Origin: Aplectana chamaeleonis
Taxonomy: Eukaryota; Nematoda; Chromadorea; Rhabditida; Cosmocercidae
Reading direction: 5' to 3'
Length of the DNA: 64,000 bases
NCBI GenBank assembly: GCA_029168955.1
Contig: JAPDOI010000210.1
Location: 1,064,001-1,128,000 of the forward strand
A model generated the notes under the pieces. The model was given only the letters and a program-made list of their open reading frames with translations. It did no database searches and was not told where the DNA came from. How positions within the stretch are numbered: position 1 is the first letter of the stretch; each line of letters starts with the position of its first letter. The position numbers and the translations under genes are program-made. Below are positions 1 through 11,042 of the stretch, piece after piece.

Positions 1-19
1 TTTTCTTATAAAACAAAGC

Positions 20-320
20 GTTAGCCTCCAGGTGTTTCCAAAATTACGAAGAAAAAGGCGAGAAACGGATTAAAACGTCGAATTTCAGAGACATTATTCT
101 CTGGCCTGTACTAGTTGTCCGATTTGATGAACATGTTCCCGGTGGTTGTGAACGTTGAAAATTGGGGTCAGTCGAAAATGGAAAAAATATTTCATGTAAA
201 ACAGTACTAGTTAGGGTCCGAAGGAAGGGACGGAGCAACAGAAGGCAGAAAATGGCAAAGGACAGGTCCACAAAATATTTCATTGTCACAACGAATAGTT
301 CCTGTGAGAGTAAGCGGCGG
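20..320 (+). repeat. dispersed repeat, inverted partner at 15.1-15.4 kb
   Basis: This stretch matches the reverse complement of about 15,095-15,395 nearly end to end. Shared landmarks are a GGTGTTTCCAAAATTACGAAG-like start, GACTAGTTGTCC, GATGAACATGTTC and ATTTCATTGTCACAAC. There is no coding potential and neither copy shows clear terminal repeats. It is an old interspersed repeat of unknown class. Confidence 0.7.
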
Positions 321-429
321 GGTGAGAGTAAAGCATTTCGTGCGCTTCTGGTCCGTTTTTCTCAGTTTCCCCGTCATTTTAGTTCTATCCGGGGAGCAAT
401 TAATCGATTTTGCGAGTAATCTCAAAAAT

Positions 430-1035
430 GAGGATAATCGTGAACACTGCCTTTAATATCAAAAGAAGAAAATCCGTTGTAGAGACTCAAGCGACAAAAG
501 CAAAAATGTAAGAATTGAAAGAATGGCTCAATTCTTGAGAATTTGACGGAGCAATATGTGTTCTCCAGTTCGAAAAAGCTTTATCTGGCTAATGTTTTCT
601 AAAAAAATTAGTCAAATTATACAATTGAAGAAATGTAGTGCACGCTTCTATATATCCACTTTACTTTCGTGTAAAAGACGAAAATGAACGTTTATTGTCG
701 TTTTTCGTCTTCTGATCATACCTCTCTTCATTACGGATACATTCCTAACTGGAAGATTTTTTTGGAATCAGCATCGGGATATCTTGCTTTCTGGTCAGTA
801 CATGGCTTACATCACAACAAAGCATAAGGGGTTGACACAATCAATCGAGTGGGTGTAAAATGGGACAACGTGGGAGACCCGATCAAGAAATGTGTGTTTC
901 TTACTCAATGCAAACGGGTTTCATAAGTTTCTGAAGTCTAGTACTGACTTACTTCGTTTCTGGACGGGAACGAGAAAATGGAATCGGAACGGAAGAGCCC
1001 AAAAAGGTCGAAATTTGTACGGAAGTGAAACGTTT
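430..1035. other. no recognised feature
   Basis: AT-rich sequence with short ORFs only. I see no splice-linked exon, RNA gene or terminal-repeat element here. Confidence 0.5.
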
Positions 1036-1041
1036 CCGCTC

Positions 1042-2112
1042 GAAGGCATCGTTCGCGCTAGAAATCAATTAGCATTTTCAGGCTCAGTTTGATGATTGAG
1101 CCCGGTAGACCACACTGGTAAACTTTGGCGCGTCAAAAACGTTGAGCAATGAGGTTGGAAGGCGTCAAAGATGAAGATCCGCCACCAATTCTCACCAGTC
1201 ATCTAGCACTTTTTCCTAGAATGTTGGTGCGACCGTAAGACAACAGGAAAAATAGATACGGCACGAACTTCTCAGACTCTGCGGGTGGGGGGCAAGCGCC
1301 GGACAATAGAGCTCGTTTTCGACTTGGGGGAGCGACAGCGCAGGCCTCCCCCGAGGGGGGCTTCAGGGGAGGCCCCTGCTCTCCTCCGGCGCTTGCCCCC
1401 CCCCCGAGAGGAAGAGAGGGAAAAGATGGGAAGAAGTCGTAGAAGGTAGTTTACGACAATAGAGGCCAGTGAAGGCATCTATCACGTGCTCGACCGGTAT
1501 AAAAGGCGCCTCACCTTATGGAGAGCCGCATTCGGCCCAACAGGGCCGGCCCTGGACGGCGACTTCGAGTCACTGTCAGAAAGGGATATTTTTGGAGGAA
1601 AGCGGAGACGCTTTCCGGGGGGAGTGACGTCACTGCTCCGGAGCCGTGACGTCATGGCTCGGAGCAGTGATGGGGGCTTCAAGGCAGTGACAGGGGGCTT
1701 CAGGGCAGTGACAGGGGGCTTCAGGGCAGTCACAGGGGGCTTCAGGGCAGTGACGGGGGCTCTGATCAAGCCAAATTGTCACTCCGGCGGTAGCCCCCGA
1801 TTGGGGGCAGCGCCGGTGCCCGGAGGGTTGCCCCCTGAAGAGCTGCGCTAGCCCCTCCAGTGTATGAGTCCACATGCAGAAAATCTCCGAAAATGACAGT
1901 GACGAGGCCTCCAGAAGCAGAAAAACTTCCAAAAGGATTTTGGCGCTAAATCCAAATTCGTATTTCCAATGTGTTCCGATTGACTTTTCTTTACAAATGA
2001 AGGTTTTTCATGGGCCCCTTCGACATTTTCGTTCACTAGAGAGGCCAAGCTACACAAAAACATGGAAAAATAATATACGGTTCTCTGCGCGTACGCTGCC
2101 TTTGAAGACATC
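1042..2112 (+). repeat. dispersed repeat copy A, interrupted by a GC-rich insert
   Basis: The outer parts (about 1,042-1,265 and 1,868-2,112) match 28,877-29,345 in reverse complement. Shared landmarks are GGCATCGTTCGCGC, GAGGTTGGAAGGCGTCAAAG, CACCAGTCATCTAGCA, GACAGTGACGAGGCCTCC and TTCATGGGCCCCTTCGACAT. The copy at 29 kb is contiguous where this one carries about 600 extra GC-rich bases, so this copy was interrupted. The long ORFs read across it are chance. Confidence 0.7.
1266..1867. mobile_element. GC-rich insertion with fold-back arms and a short tandem array
   Basis: This segment is absent from the paralogous repeat at 28.9-29.3 kb and is much richer in GC than its flanks. It holds an inverted pair of the motif GGGGGGCAAGCGCCGGA (near 1,289 and 1,385-1,403), and a related GC-rich fold at 1,780-1,850 (AGCCCCCGATTGGGGGCAGC). 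A tandem of about 21 bases, AGTGACAGGGGGCTTCAGGGC, occurs four to five times at 1,660-1,765. ORFs on both strands read this tandem, which argues against a real protein. Class unknown. Confidence 0.55.
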
Positions 2113-2114
2113 GT

Positions 2115-3595
2115 ACACGATGAAAACCGAATTCCAGCTTTTGCGTGCAGTCGGACTAGTGGGCCATAACAATGTCACTCAGAACGTTTGGAGTTTCAAC
2201 ATCACCTCTGGATGAAGATTTGCTTACCTCAAAAGGGCTTCCTGGCTTTGGGGGGGGGCCGGCCTTGGGGTCGATTCGTTGTTACAAGCAACAAAACTCC
2301 GGGTTCGCTGCCGGCGATCGTGCGTTGACGCGTCGTAGGGCGCAATGCACACGCCACTCGATTTCACGTTCGACATCGATCGAAAGCAGCTGACAGCATT
2401 GGAATCAGCATGTTAGTAGCCCTATTTAACTTCGTTCGAGAAAAAAAACTGATCGCTCGTCAGAATGGCGTCTATGGTGAATTACTTCCAACGTAGCGCC
2501 AAGGAACGAATCGTAAAACTGTTCCTTGCGTTATTCGCGCAACTATCCCAAGTTGGTGTCGGTGGGAACTTCAGATTTGTCTTGAGCTTTCCTGAAATCG
2601 GTTTTTCTTGAAAAGTGGACGTTTTTGAGGGGCCTTTTGCTACCTTTAGTCACTATAAAGACATAACAACACGAAGACGTCATAAACCCAAGTATGGTTC
2701 TCATCGTGTACGATGCCTTTAACCCTGGTCGAGACTTCCCTGATTCGCGAATGAATTTATATATACATTATTCTCCAGTTTTATGTTTTTGTTTCTTGAT
2801 CCAAAGTTCCCTAGGCTAGTCACTTCCCCGATAGCATGAGGAAACGCCCAGCCAGTAGGCGGGGATCAGACAAGTGAGGTTGTTGAGTGGTAACAGCTAT
2901 GATTGATGCGTTTTTAATCTTCTTCTGTTTCAGATCGGGAATGTCCTGATCCTAATATGAACTTAAGTTTCCTCGCACTTTTCGCTGTCTCGACTGCTTT
3001 CGGCTGTAAAAGGTTTCCTGTAGCATTTCTTCCGTGCGGTGTTTTTTAGTAATGAAATTTTGTCACTGCGGGTGGTCGGATATTCTCTCCATCTATGGAT
3101 GTCCACGTTCCTATCCTTCCTGCGTTCACTGTGTATATGTAATTGTTTTTTATTCATGAGTTCTATTCGTCTGGTCATGTCCTCGTTGAACACACTTCGT
3201 CGCCTTCGGTGTACTCAATGCTCTCTAGGGGGTCGTGGAATGCGAATTGCCTCAATCAAAGTGAGATGGACACATACACACCCAAATCTACATCTACATG
3301 CTGCATACCCAGAGACGCGGATTGTTTGGAAACAGAAGCAACGGGGCAGCAGTGACTGCACTCACTAATCGCACTCCATTTGCATTTTCTCACACGCGAA
3401 CAACATCAGATTCGGAGGCTCATGCTCTAGATAAACATCAGTCGTTTAAAGTGCAGAAGTTCACATAATCATAAATTATGCTATAAAAGAGGGTATTCAG
3501 ATTGTGAAGTTCATGCAGTCGAGCTCAGGACATCCCGAAAATTCTAACAAGGGAGTGACCATACGGGGCTGTCAGAACTGCCCATATACCCATGT
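2115..3595. other. no recognised feature
   Basis: Mixed sequence with short ORFs only. A second CTAACAAGGGAG at 3,544-3,555 looks like a solitary end of the element family that begins at 3,604. Confidence 0.4.
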
Positions 3596-3603
3596 TTTTC
3601 TAA

Positions 3604-4683
3604 CAAGGGAACCACAATAAGCCATAGTGACCATTTCAAATGAAATGTACTTTGCTAGAATCATTTTCAGACGAAAAGTCCGAATATGCCCATCGCAGCT
3701 GCCTAGACCCACTCTGAAAGAAGTTATAGGCATTTTTTCTCTGATTTTTGTACCTAGTGTACCATACAAAAAGCGCATTATTTCTAAGAAAATCCGCAAA
3801 CGGACCTCATATTCGTGTTCGACGCCCAAAACTACCCTCCTAAGCAAAGTTTGGGTGAAGGAACATTTCCCCAACTTTGCGCAGACTGACAGAGTTTTGG
3901 ACTTGTACGGATTTGCAGTTGGGCGTTTATTTATACCAATTAGACGGCTCTCGAAGCGTTTTAGAAAAATATTCCAGATTTGACTTGAAATCCGCTCTGG
4001 GGGGTTATTTGAGGTGCTGATCACGAATCTGAGGCTCATTTATCGATTACCGAAGTTTTCGACTGTATTCGTTCACAGATTCCATTCGGGGGAGAATTTG
4101 ATGGAAAATCGCGACTTTTGACGATTTCCGGAGTGCTACTATAGATTAAGCTCAAATTATTTGCCTGGCGGTTGTTTTTAGTGCTGAACACGAACCTGAT
4201 GTCAGTTTATCGCTTTTTGACAGCTTACGGTAGATTACGGTGGGTATACGGTAGTTTGGTCAAAGTCTCATATTTGTCCCAAAGTTTCTAAGTGGGGGTT
4301 ATTTGGGGTTCTGAATATGAAATCGATGTCCATTTGTCGATTATCGGAATATTGAGATAGGTTTTGTTTCCTAAGTGGCATGTTACCTACCGTAACCCAC
4401 AGTAAACCTTAAAATTCCGGCAAGCAATCCCCAGATTCTTATTCAGTACCCTAGATTACCCCTACATACATGTTTTTAGCAAAATCCGGAGAAAAATTTT
4501 AAAACACCCAAAAAAATTTTATGGGGCTCTTACCTTGCCGCAAAGCCTTACAAAACGCTCATAACTTTTTTCAGAGTGTTTCTAGGCAGCTGCGATAGGC
4601 ATATTCGGACCTTTCGTCCGAAAATGGTCTAGAAAAGTACATTTCATTTGGAATGGTCACTATGACTTATTGTGGTTCCCTTG
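3604..4683 (+). mobile_element. PIF/Harbinger-like non-autonomous TIR element, copy 1
   Basis: The element begins CAAGGGAACCACAATAAG and ends with the inverted form of it, TTATTGTGGTTCCCTTG. The terminal inverted repeats run for about 110 bases and include the CGCAGCTGCC and TTCGGACNTTTCGTCCG blocks. It is flanked on both sides by TAA (3,601-3,603 and 4,684-4,686), a clean 3-bp target duplication. The interior carries repeated TACGGTAGATTACGG and GGGCGTTTATTT blocks shared with the copies at 27.1, 34.2 and 40.8 kb. No transposase is encoded. The PIF/Harbinger label rests only on the 3-bp duplication. Confidence 0.8.
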
Positions 4684-4835
4684 TAAGACCTAAAGCCCAC
4701 CTTCCGGGTGTAAGAACGCTCTACTAGCTGCCCGAGTTGCAATAGTGAAAAATCATCGGTCATTTTCTGAAATGAGATCAAAACGGCTAAAATGACGAGC
4801 GCTGTTTCATAGGTCCCTCCAACTATGTACCCCGC

Positions 4836-4912
4836 CAAGTCGTTGGCCGAGTAGTCCAAGGCGTGGATTATTAGCCGGAGACTCCAGTATTCGATCCCCA
4901 TTGCTTATTTTT
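4836..4912 (+). pseudogene. tRNA-like sequence (class II, Leu/Ser-type), probably pseudogene or SINE head
   Basis: GTTGGCCGAGTAGTCCAAGG is a very good class II tRNA D-arm (A box). It is followed 45 bases later by GTATTCGATCCCC, which resembles a T-loop (B box). The segment between them has lost a convincing anticodon stem, and the acceptor ends do not pair well. It is therefore best read as a decayed tRNA or a tRNA-derived SINE. Confidence 0.45.
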
Positions 4913-4959
4913 TTTCCACGACGGACTGTCTAAACGTGTCATAAACTCTAAACCCTCAC

Positions 4960-5250
4960 TTCTGGGAAAAATAGCCTCAAGGTCAGGAAGATTAGCAGTA
5001 TGATAATCATTGCCAGAATGACCGTTATTTGCACGGGACTTTAGAGGAATGCGTGGACGATGGCTAAAACATGGACGATGGACACGCTTTTGTGAAACGG
5101 TGGTTGACGGGAATGGCTGGACTAACTCGAAGAAGACCGTGTTTTCTGCAGTTCTCGCTCATTCCTTGGGACTACCTGAAGCATACGCTCCGATTCAGCG
5201 GGGAATCTCGAACTCAAAATTTTGCTCGAATCCTGCTTTTAAGGTAAACA
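4960..5250 (+). repeat. dispersed repeat, inverted partner at 20.9-21.2 kb
   Basis: This matches the reverse complement of about 20,885-21,190. The best open frames of both copies begin MRGR and share the short blocks VDG, APIQR and SKFC. No domain is recognised and neither has an intact context, so I treat this as DNA-level repeat similarity rather than a gene. Confidence 0.6.
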
Positions 5251-5315
5251 TGTGAAATATGGGCAGCGCAAGAAAGCCAAGAAACTGACTAATATTTTAG
5301 TACAGAGAGATTTCA

Positions 5316-5600
5316 ACTTTTAAAGGCAGCAGATACGCTCGAAAAAGTTGTTGGGATAACTACGTTAATGGGGTCATATGGCCCCTAGTAGAAGGTTCGC
5401 GCCGTTAGAAGCATCAAAAACGAATTGAAACTACTAAATTTGAGCAATGCATGTCGAAAAGTTTCGTCAACCCCGCCCCCCCTCCCCCGCCAAATGCAAA
5501 CTCGTCCAGATTGATCGTTCGAATACGTTGACTTTGGCTGGATTTTGATGCTTCCAACGATGTGAGCGTTCTAATACAAGCTGTAAGAGTCTAAAAAAAA
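5316..5600 (+). repeat. dispersed repeat, direct partner at 21.5-21.9 kb
   Basis: Similar in the same orientation to about 21,545-21,870. Shared landmarks are AGATACGCTCGAAAAAGTTGTT, AACGTGTTAATGGGGTCAT-like blocks, CCGCCCACTTCC-like blocks and a GTGAGCGTTCTA block. Divergent, with no coding capacity. Confidence 0.5.
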
Positions 5601-5604
5601 CTCG

Positions 5605-6518
5605 AAAACCTTTGATTCAGACGAAGTCTTCCAACTGCTCCTGCTCCGATTTTTTTGGTTTACGTTGCATTTTCCGTACTTTACATTTGTAAGTATCTTA
5701 ACTTTCCCTTGTTCCATTCAAGCAATGCACTTCCTTTTCTCTTTCTTATTGAAGTTTGAGCCTTTTTCTCGATATCACTAGAGAATCGCGTACCTTATGT
5801 TAAGTTTGTGCGTGCATGGCCTGTAATTGCAGACAAGACCGCATATTGCGCGGCGCAGCGAACCCTGGCTGGTTCCGCTCGAACATAAATCTTTTTTTCA
5901 TTCCGTTTCCAATATTACTGAACCCTAATCTTTTTTTTTCGATAAATCTCTGTTCCGAGCATAACGACTCGGGCAGAAATGTCAAATATTTTTTCTTGCT
6001 CGTGGAAGCTTCCTTAATACACGCAATATTTTTACCACTTCTGAAGGCCATGTGTGTTACAGCCATTTTGTCCTGTTGATGTGCTTTTCCGAATTGATCC
6101 AAAAGTTTTTTTTTTTGCGAATGAGAAGGAAGTTTTCGTTTTGATGAAGTGATGTGAAATGCATGGCATTAGACAAGCTTGTCGTCTAGGTCATTCGTCT
6201 TAATGAACACTTGTCGCCGAAAAATTTGCCCTGCATTCGGAAGTGAACGAAAAATTCGAACTTCCTCTTTTTCCGGAAGTTTTTTTTTCGATCTGTGATT
6301 TTTCATCAGTAGCTTGTTGGTTTTATTACGAAAAATGTCAGTTTCCAGGCTCAGGAGGTTTCCGAGCTTATAGTGAATCGATTTTCGGAGAATTTTTCCA
6401 GAACTTTGTGTGCTTCCTCTACTTTCTTCTTCTTTCGCTGAACTGCCCCATCATCACCATCTATGAATGGTGAATGTACTTCAAAATTCATGTTAATTAT
6501 GGTTCAAATTCAGGAATA
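5605..6518. other. no recognised feature
   Basis: T-rich sequence with several poly-T runs and only short ORFs. I see no element ends or RNA gene. Confidence 0.4.
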
Positions 6519-6526
6519 ATTTCTTA

Positions 6527-7018
6527 AAATTTAGCTTCCTGGCAAAAGTAACGATTCGGTAATGGTGAAAAAGTTTCAAAAATACCTCAGAAATATCTTA
6601 AAAATGATTTGGCGTAAAATAGCCTGGAGTAATAAAAGCTAGGAAATGAAGTGAAATAACCAAATGCGATTTGGTGGTCGATCATTTCACAAGCTTCTCT
6701 GTTAAACTTATCAAAACGAAATCAAGCACGATATGGAATAAGTTCACCTAGCTGGACCTATGCTGATTCCCTTATTACAGCTTCTAAAAATGGCTTAATG
6801 TTTCTATTGCGCGCTTGATTTCGTTTTGAAGAGTTTAAAGGAGAAGCTTGTGAAATGATCGACCACCAAATCGTATTTTTGTTTATTTCACTTCATTTCC
6901 TAGCTTTTTTATTACTCCAGGCTATTTTACGCCAAATCATTTTTGTAAGATATTTCAAGGTATTTTTGAAACTTTTTCACCATTACTCAAATCGCTACTT
7001 TGCCAGGAAGCTAAATCT
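6527..7018. repeat. long inverted repeat: ~200-bp arms, ~85-base loop
   Basis: The left arm (6,527-6,727) pairs with the right arm (6,813-7,018). Paired landmarks are AGCTTCCTGGCAAAAGTAAC, TGGCGTAAAATAGCCTGGAG, GGTGGTCGATCATTTCAC and TCGTTTTGA, each present in both orientations. If transcribed it would form a long, slightly bulged double-stranded RNA. Confidence 0.85.
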
Positions 7019-8007
7019 TTCAGAAATTTCATATATTTTTCCTGAAGGTTCCCTTTCTGACTTCAATATTGCTCCGAAATTTCCATTTTGGAATGATGAA
7101 ACATCTAACAAACGATATTGCCGTATGAGTACAATTTTTTTTAAACTTATGACCCAAAACCTTAAAAAATACCACTCAATCCCGCATTTTGTGCAACATG
7201 TGAGAGCTCGATATTATTGATCATTGATATTTGTTCTTGCCTGATGAGAAGAGTTTCCAAACAAGTGACTTCATTAATATTTGATCTTGCATGATGAGAA
7301 AATTTCCCAAAAAAGTGAACAATAAAAAAGCATTGCGGCATTTTGTGCAACAGGCGAAAAAATCAATATTATTGATTGGTTTTTATCGATAATGACTGAT
7401 TAGCGAAATTTCCCAACCAAGAAAACAAATCCCGTCAGTAATCACTACTACTGGCCGCATTTAGTGCAGAAAGCGCTAAAATCGATAATATTGATTATCG
7501 ATCGATGACGCGTCATGAGTACGAATTCTGACAAGTTCAGCATTTACACCTCCGACGACCTGTGTTGGTTGGCTCCAGATTCAGCAACCCACAACGGTCT
7601 CCACAGTCGTAGCAGAAAGAAGCAGTTTTCGTGCTCCACGGCTAATTTAGTATGTAAACCCACGATTTTGAGGTACCCTTCAAAGTTGAGGTATCAAGTT
7701 CAAAATGGAATAGGAGCGACCTGCATCCATTTCCAGCCTTCTGTCCAAAAATGAGCTCCCTAGCTCAATTTTAAGTGTACCCGCAAGATCGTGAACGCCG
7801 TCTGAAAAAAGAAAAGGAGATTAACAACAAAAACGCGCGGTCTTTCACTTTTTACTCGAAAACCAGTAAGCTATTCCAAACAATTTTTGGGTTACTATTC
7901 CAGCTTTTTGCGCTCTTTTCAATGCAATTTAGAGCTAATTTCTTCGTTCACTCTGAATTGAGATTTCGAAAAACGGGTCGCGCGCATGGCCAATTCAAAA
8001 CCAAATC

Positions 8008-8030
8008 TGGTGCGCGCTTCGCGCGCACCA
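8008..8030. repeat. perfect 10-bp GC-rich hairpin at repeat end
   Basis: TGGTGCGCGC is followed by a 3-base loop and its exact complement GCGCGCACCA. It lies at the end of the 1.5-kb repeat. Copy 2 (near 25,590) keeps only the right half. Confidence 0.6.
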
Positions 8031-8456
8031 CAATATGGCAGTATCTTGTTTTGAAAATTTTATCTAACGATGCTATACCTAAAAGTAAACAAAAGAAAAA
8101 AATGTAAAAGCTTACACTTTCTATATAGAGACATTTCTGTGATTTCTTAAATATATTTTCAGTACTAGTTGCCCTCTGGAGAGCCCCGGGGTAACTAAGG
8201 ATATGTTATGAATTCTCTGAAGACACTCGCGGAACAATTTATATGGAAAATATCATTAGTAAATATTTTTCAACGAATTCAGAAATTGATGAATAATCAG
8301 AAGTTCTATTTTTCTACCCATAAAACTTCGAAATACTGCTACAATTTGACAACTGTGCAGTTTTCCTGTTTTTTTTTCAACATTTCCGGGAGAAAAAAAA
8401 ACGGAATTGGATTGAGCCAAGAGGATCGGCGCGCTGAAAATCGGCATTGGCGTGCA

Positions 8457-8625
<169 letters not shown>

Positions 8626-8954
8626 CCTTATACTTAAAGCAGTTATGTCCCGATGTGTGTGTGTGTGTGTATGTGTGTGCATGTGTCCCGGATATCTTAG
8701 GAATGGCCGATAAAACTTGTATGAAATGGTACCAACATTTAGGTGGGTGCGACACTTATCGATTACCAAAAATCAGCTCGAGTCACCTCTTACTTGCCTC
8801 GGGGCAACCGAGTTTGTCCGTGGAGCGCACTTTTGGCCGTGGGTCATGAAAACCTCCATGAGCCATCTAGCGCTAGAGGGGCTATGCTCTAATTGTAGCG
8901 ACAGGTATTCTGTAGTAGTGTACGGGACGCTGTACAGAATCGCTAGGATTTGTG

Positions 8955-9490
8955 GAGTGTGCAGCACGTTATCGATAGTGTGCAGGACCTCAGTGGGAGT
9001 GTGCAGGACGTCATGTAAAGTGCGCAGGACCCCAATGGGAGTGCGCAGGACGTCATATAAAGTGCACAAGACCCCAGTGGTAGCGTGCTGGACATCAAAG
9101 AAAGTGTGCAGGACCCAAATGGGAGTGTGCACGACCCCGATGGGAGGGTGCAGGACGTCATATAAATTGTGCAGGAACCCAATGGAAGGGCGCAGGACTT
9201 CATAAAAAGTGTGCAGGACCCTAATGGAAGTGTGCAGGACGTCATATAATGTGTGCAGGACCCAAATGGGAGTGTACAGGACGTCATAGAAAATGTGCAG
9301 AACGTATGTAGGACGTCATATAAAGTGCGTAGAACCCCAATGGGAGTGTGCAGGACGTCATATGAAGTGTGCAGGACCCCAGTGGGAGTGTGCTGGACAT
9401 CATAGTAAGTGTACAGGCCCCCAGTGGGAGAGTGCAGGAGGCCATAGAAAGTTTGCAGGATCGCAATCGGAGTGTGCAGGATGTCACTAA
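8955..9490. repeat. minisatellite, ~40-bp unit, about 13 copies
   Basis: The unit has two halves, each opening with GTGCAGGAC: one continues CCCAATGGGAGT and the other GTCATATAAA. Units drift in sequence and a few half-units are lost. ORFs on both strands read it as CTLPLGS or TSCTL-type repeats, which are artefacts of the tandem. Confidence 0.9.
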
Positions 9491-9494
9491 GAGT

Positions 9495-10222
9495 GTATAA
9501 TTTGAAAGAAAAAACGAGATTTTGTTTTTTTTTTTCATGCTAATTCTTAATCTTTTCTAGCGAAGAAAACAGATAGGAAAACGTGTATCTTGAGAAGCGT
9601 GCGACGCGTTTTGAGAAGGGCGCAGAACTTCGGAGACATTTCCTTGCCAATCTGAGGAAACAAGCAGCAGCTCCACATCCGCACGTTCTCTGTTCGCCAC
9701 ACATTACAACCGCTCAGTCATTTCGACTTACTAACTTCCATAAATTAGTTCATATACGCTGAAAGCCTGAGCTTATCGAAATCTGCTTCTCAAAAGATAA
9801 TCATCCACGTAGGTACATATTTCATTTATTGTGAACACAAGTATGGCGTTGGTCAGTTAGGGAAATAACACGTTTTTCCTTATCATGACAGAGATAGTAA
9901 TGCGAGAATATTCGCTTGGGAGCTTTACAAATCGGAAGGAAGGGCAGTGGGTTGCGATATAAAGGGAGGAGGGGTGGAAAAGGCCGTAAATGTGATGCCG
10001 GTAGCAACCGACGATCTACCGCTGGCTTCTTATGTTTTGCTTTTTTGATGCCACATTTTTATACCCTACCCCCTGCTGTAAATGTCCGGCAAACTGTTCT
10101 GCTCAGGAGAGTCCATACGAACAGCAACTTTCGGGTAGGCGGAAGTCAGTCAACACCGATATCTGCCTCAGGAAGTTGGCGCACGTAAAAGTTTTCTTGA
10201 GCGAAAACTTCGCTAGGGCTCG
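9495..10222. other. no recognised feature between two tandem repeats
   Basis: Unique-looking sequence between the minisatellite and the second ATT tract. The ORFs are short and unrecognised. Confidence 0.4.
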
Positions 10223-10225
10223 CTA

Positions 10226-10529
<304 letters not shown>

Positions 10530-11042
10530 TCTCATAAAGAGAACAAGGATGTGGTCTACTATTAAAAATTATCAAAGATGAAATTCAAAAAATTTTCTTT
10601 AGCATATCACTCACGACGCGCGACTGCTACAGTTTATATCATGTATAACGACTTTCGATCGATATGGATGACGAAAATTGCTTAGAGTCGCTCGTCGCGG
10701 GAACTGTAAACCTGGCCTAACTCCTGCGAGAGTTTTAGCTGAGAAAACGCCACCAAGTGCCTGTTTTCCCGTACTAGCCAAGAAGTGGCCGGCAAACGGC
10801 TGTTCATCGCCAAATGACCGAGAAACAGCAGAGAAATTGCCTCCAAATAATGCTGGTCGCTCAACAGCCACCAAATAATGCTCTCCATGGGAAAATACGA
10901 AGCAATGTTAAGGCATGATTCAGTTGTCAACACCTGCGTTGGTTCATTTATCCAAATTTGAGGTGTTTGGACCCCGCCCAGGCTCTGGAGGGTGGCCCCG
11001 GACGGCGGCTCGGCCGCGTCGCGTGTCGGTGTGTCTGCCGCG

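Larger units (their letters stand above)
6521..8031 (+). repeat. 1.5-kb dispersed repeat with long hairpin, copy 1
   Basis: Homologous along its length to about 24,178-25,620. It has three parts. The first is a long fold-back hairpin (6,527-7,018). The second is a degenerate tandem block (7,190-7,510) in which TTTGTGCAACA, AATATTATTGATTG and CCAACCAAGAAAAC recur about every 130 bases. The third is a non-repetitive tail ending in a GC-rich palindrome. No protein is supported. Class unknown. Confidence 0.75.

Noticed and set aside
1486..1932. Repeat proteins with AVTGGFR or CPEAPCH units
   Set aside because: Opposite-strand and alternate-frame readings of a 21-bp tandem inside an insertion.
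8943..9538. Cys-rich repeat protein (TSCTLPLGSCTL pattern)
   Set aside because: It is produced by the 40-bp minisatellite on both strands, with no start context, splice context or conserved domain.
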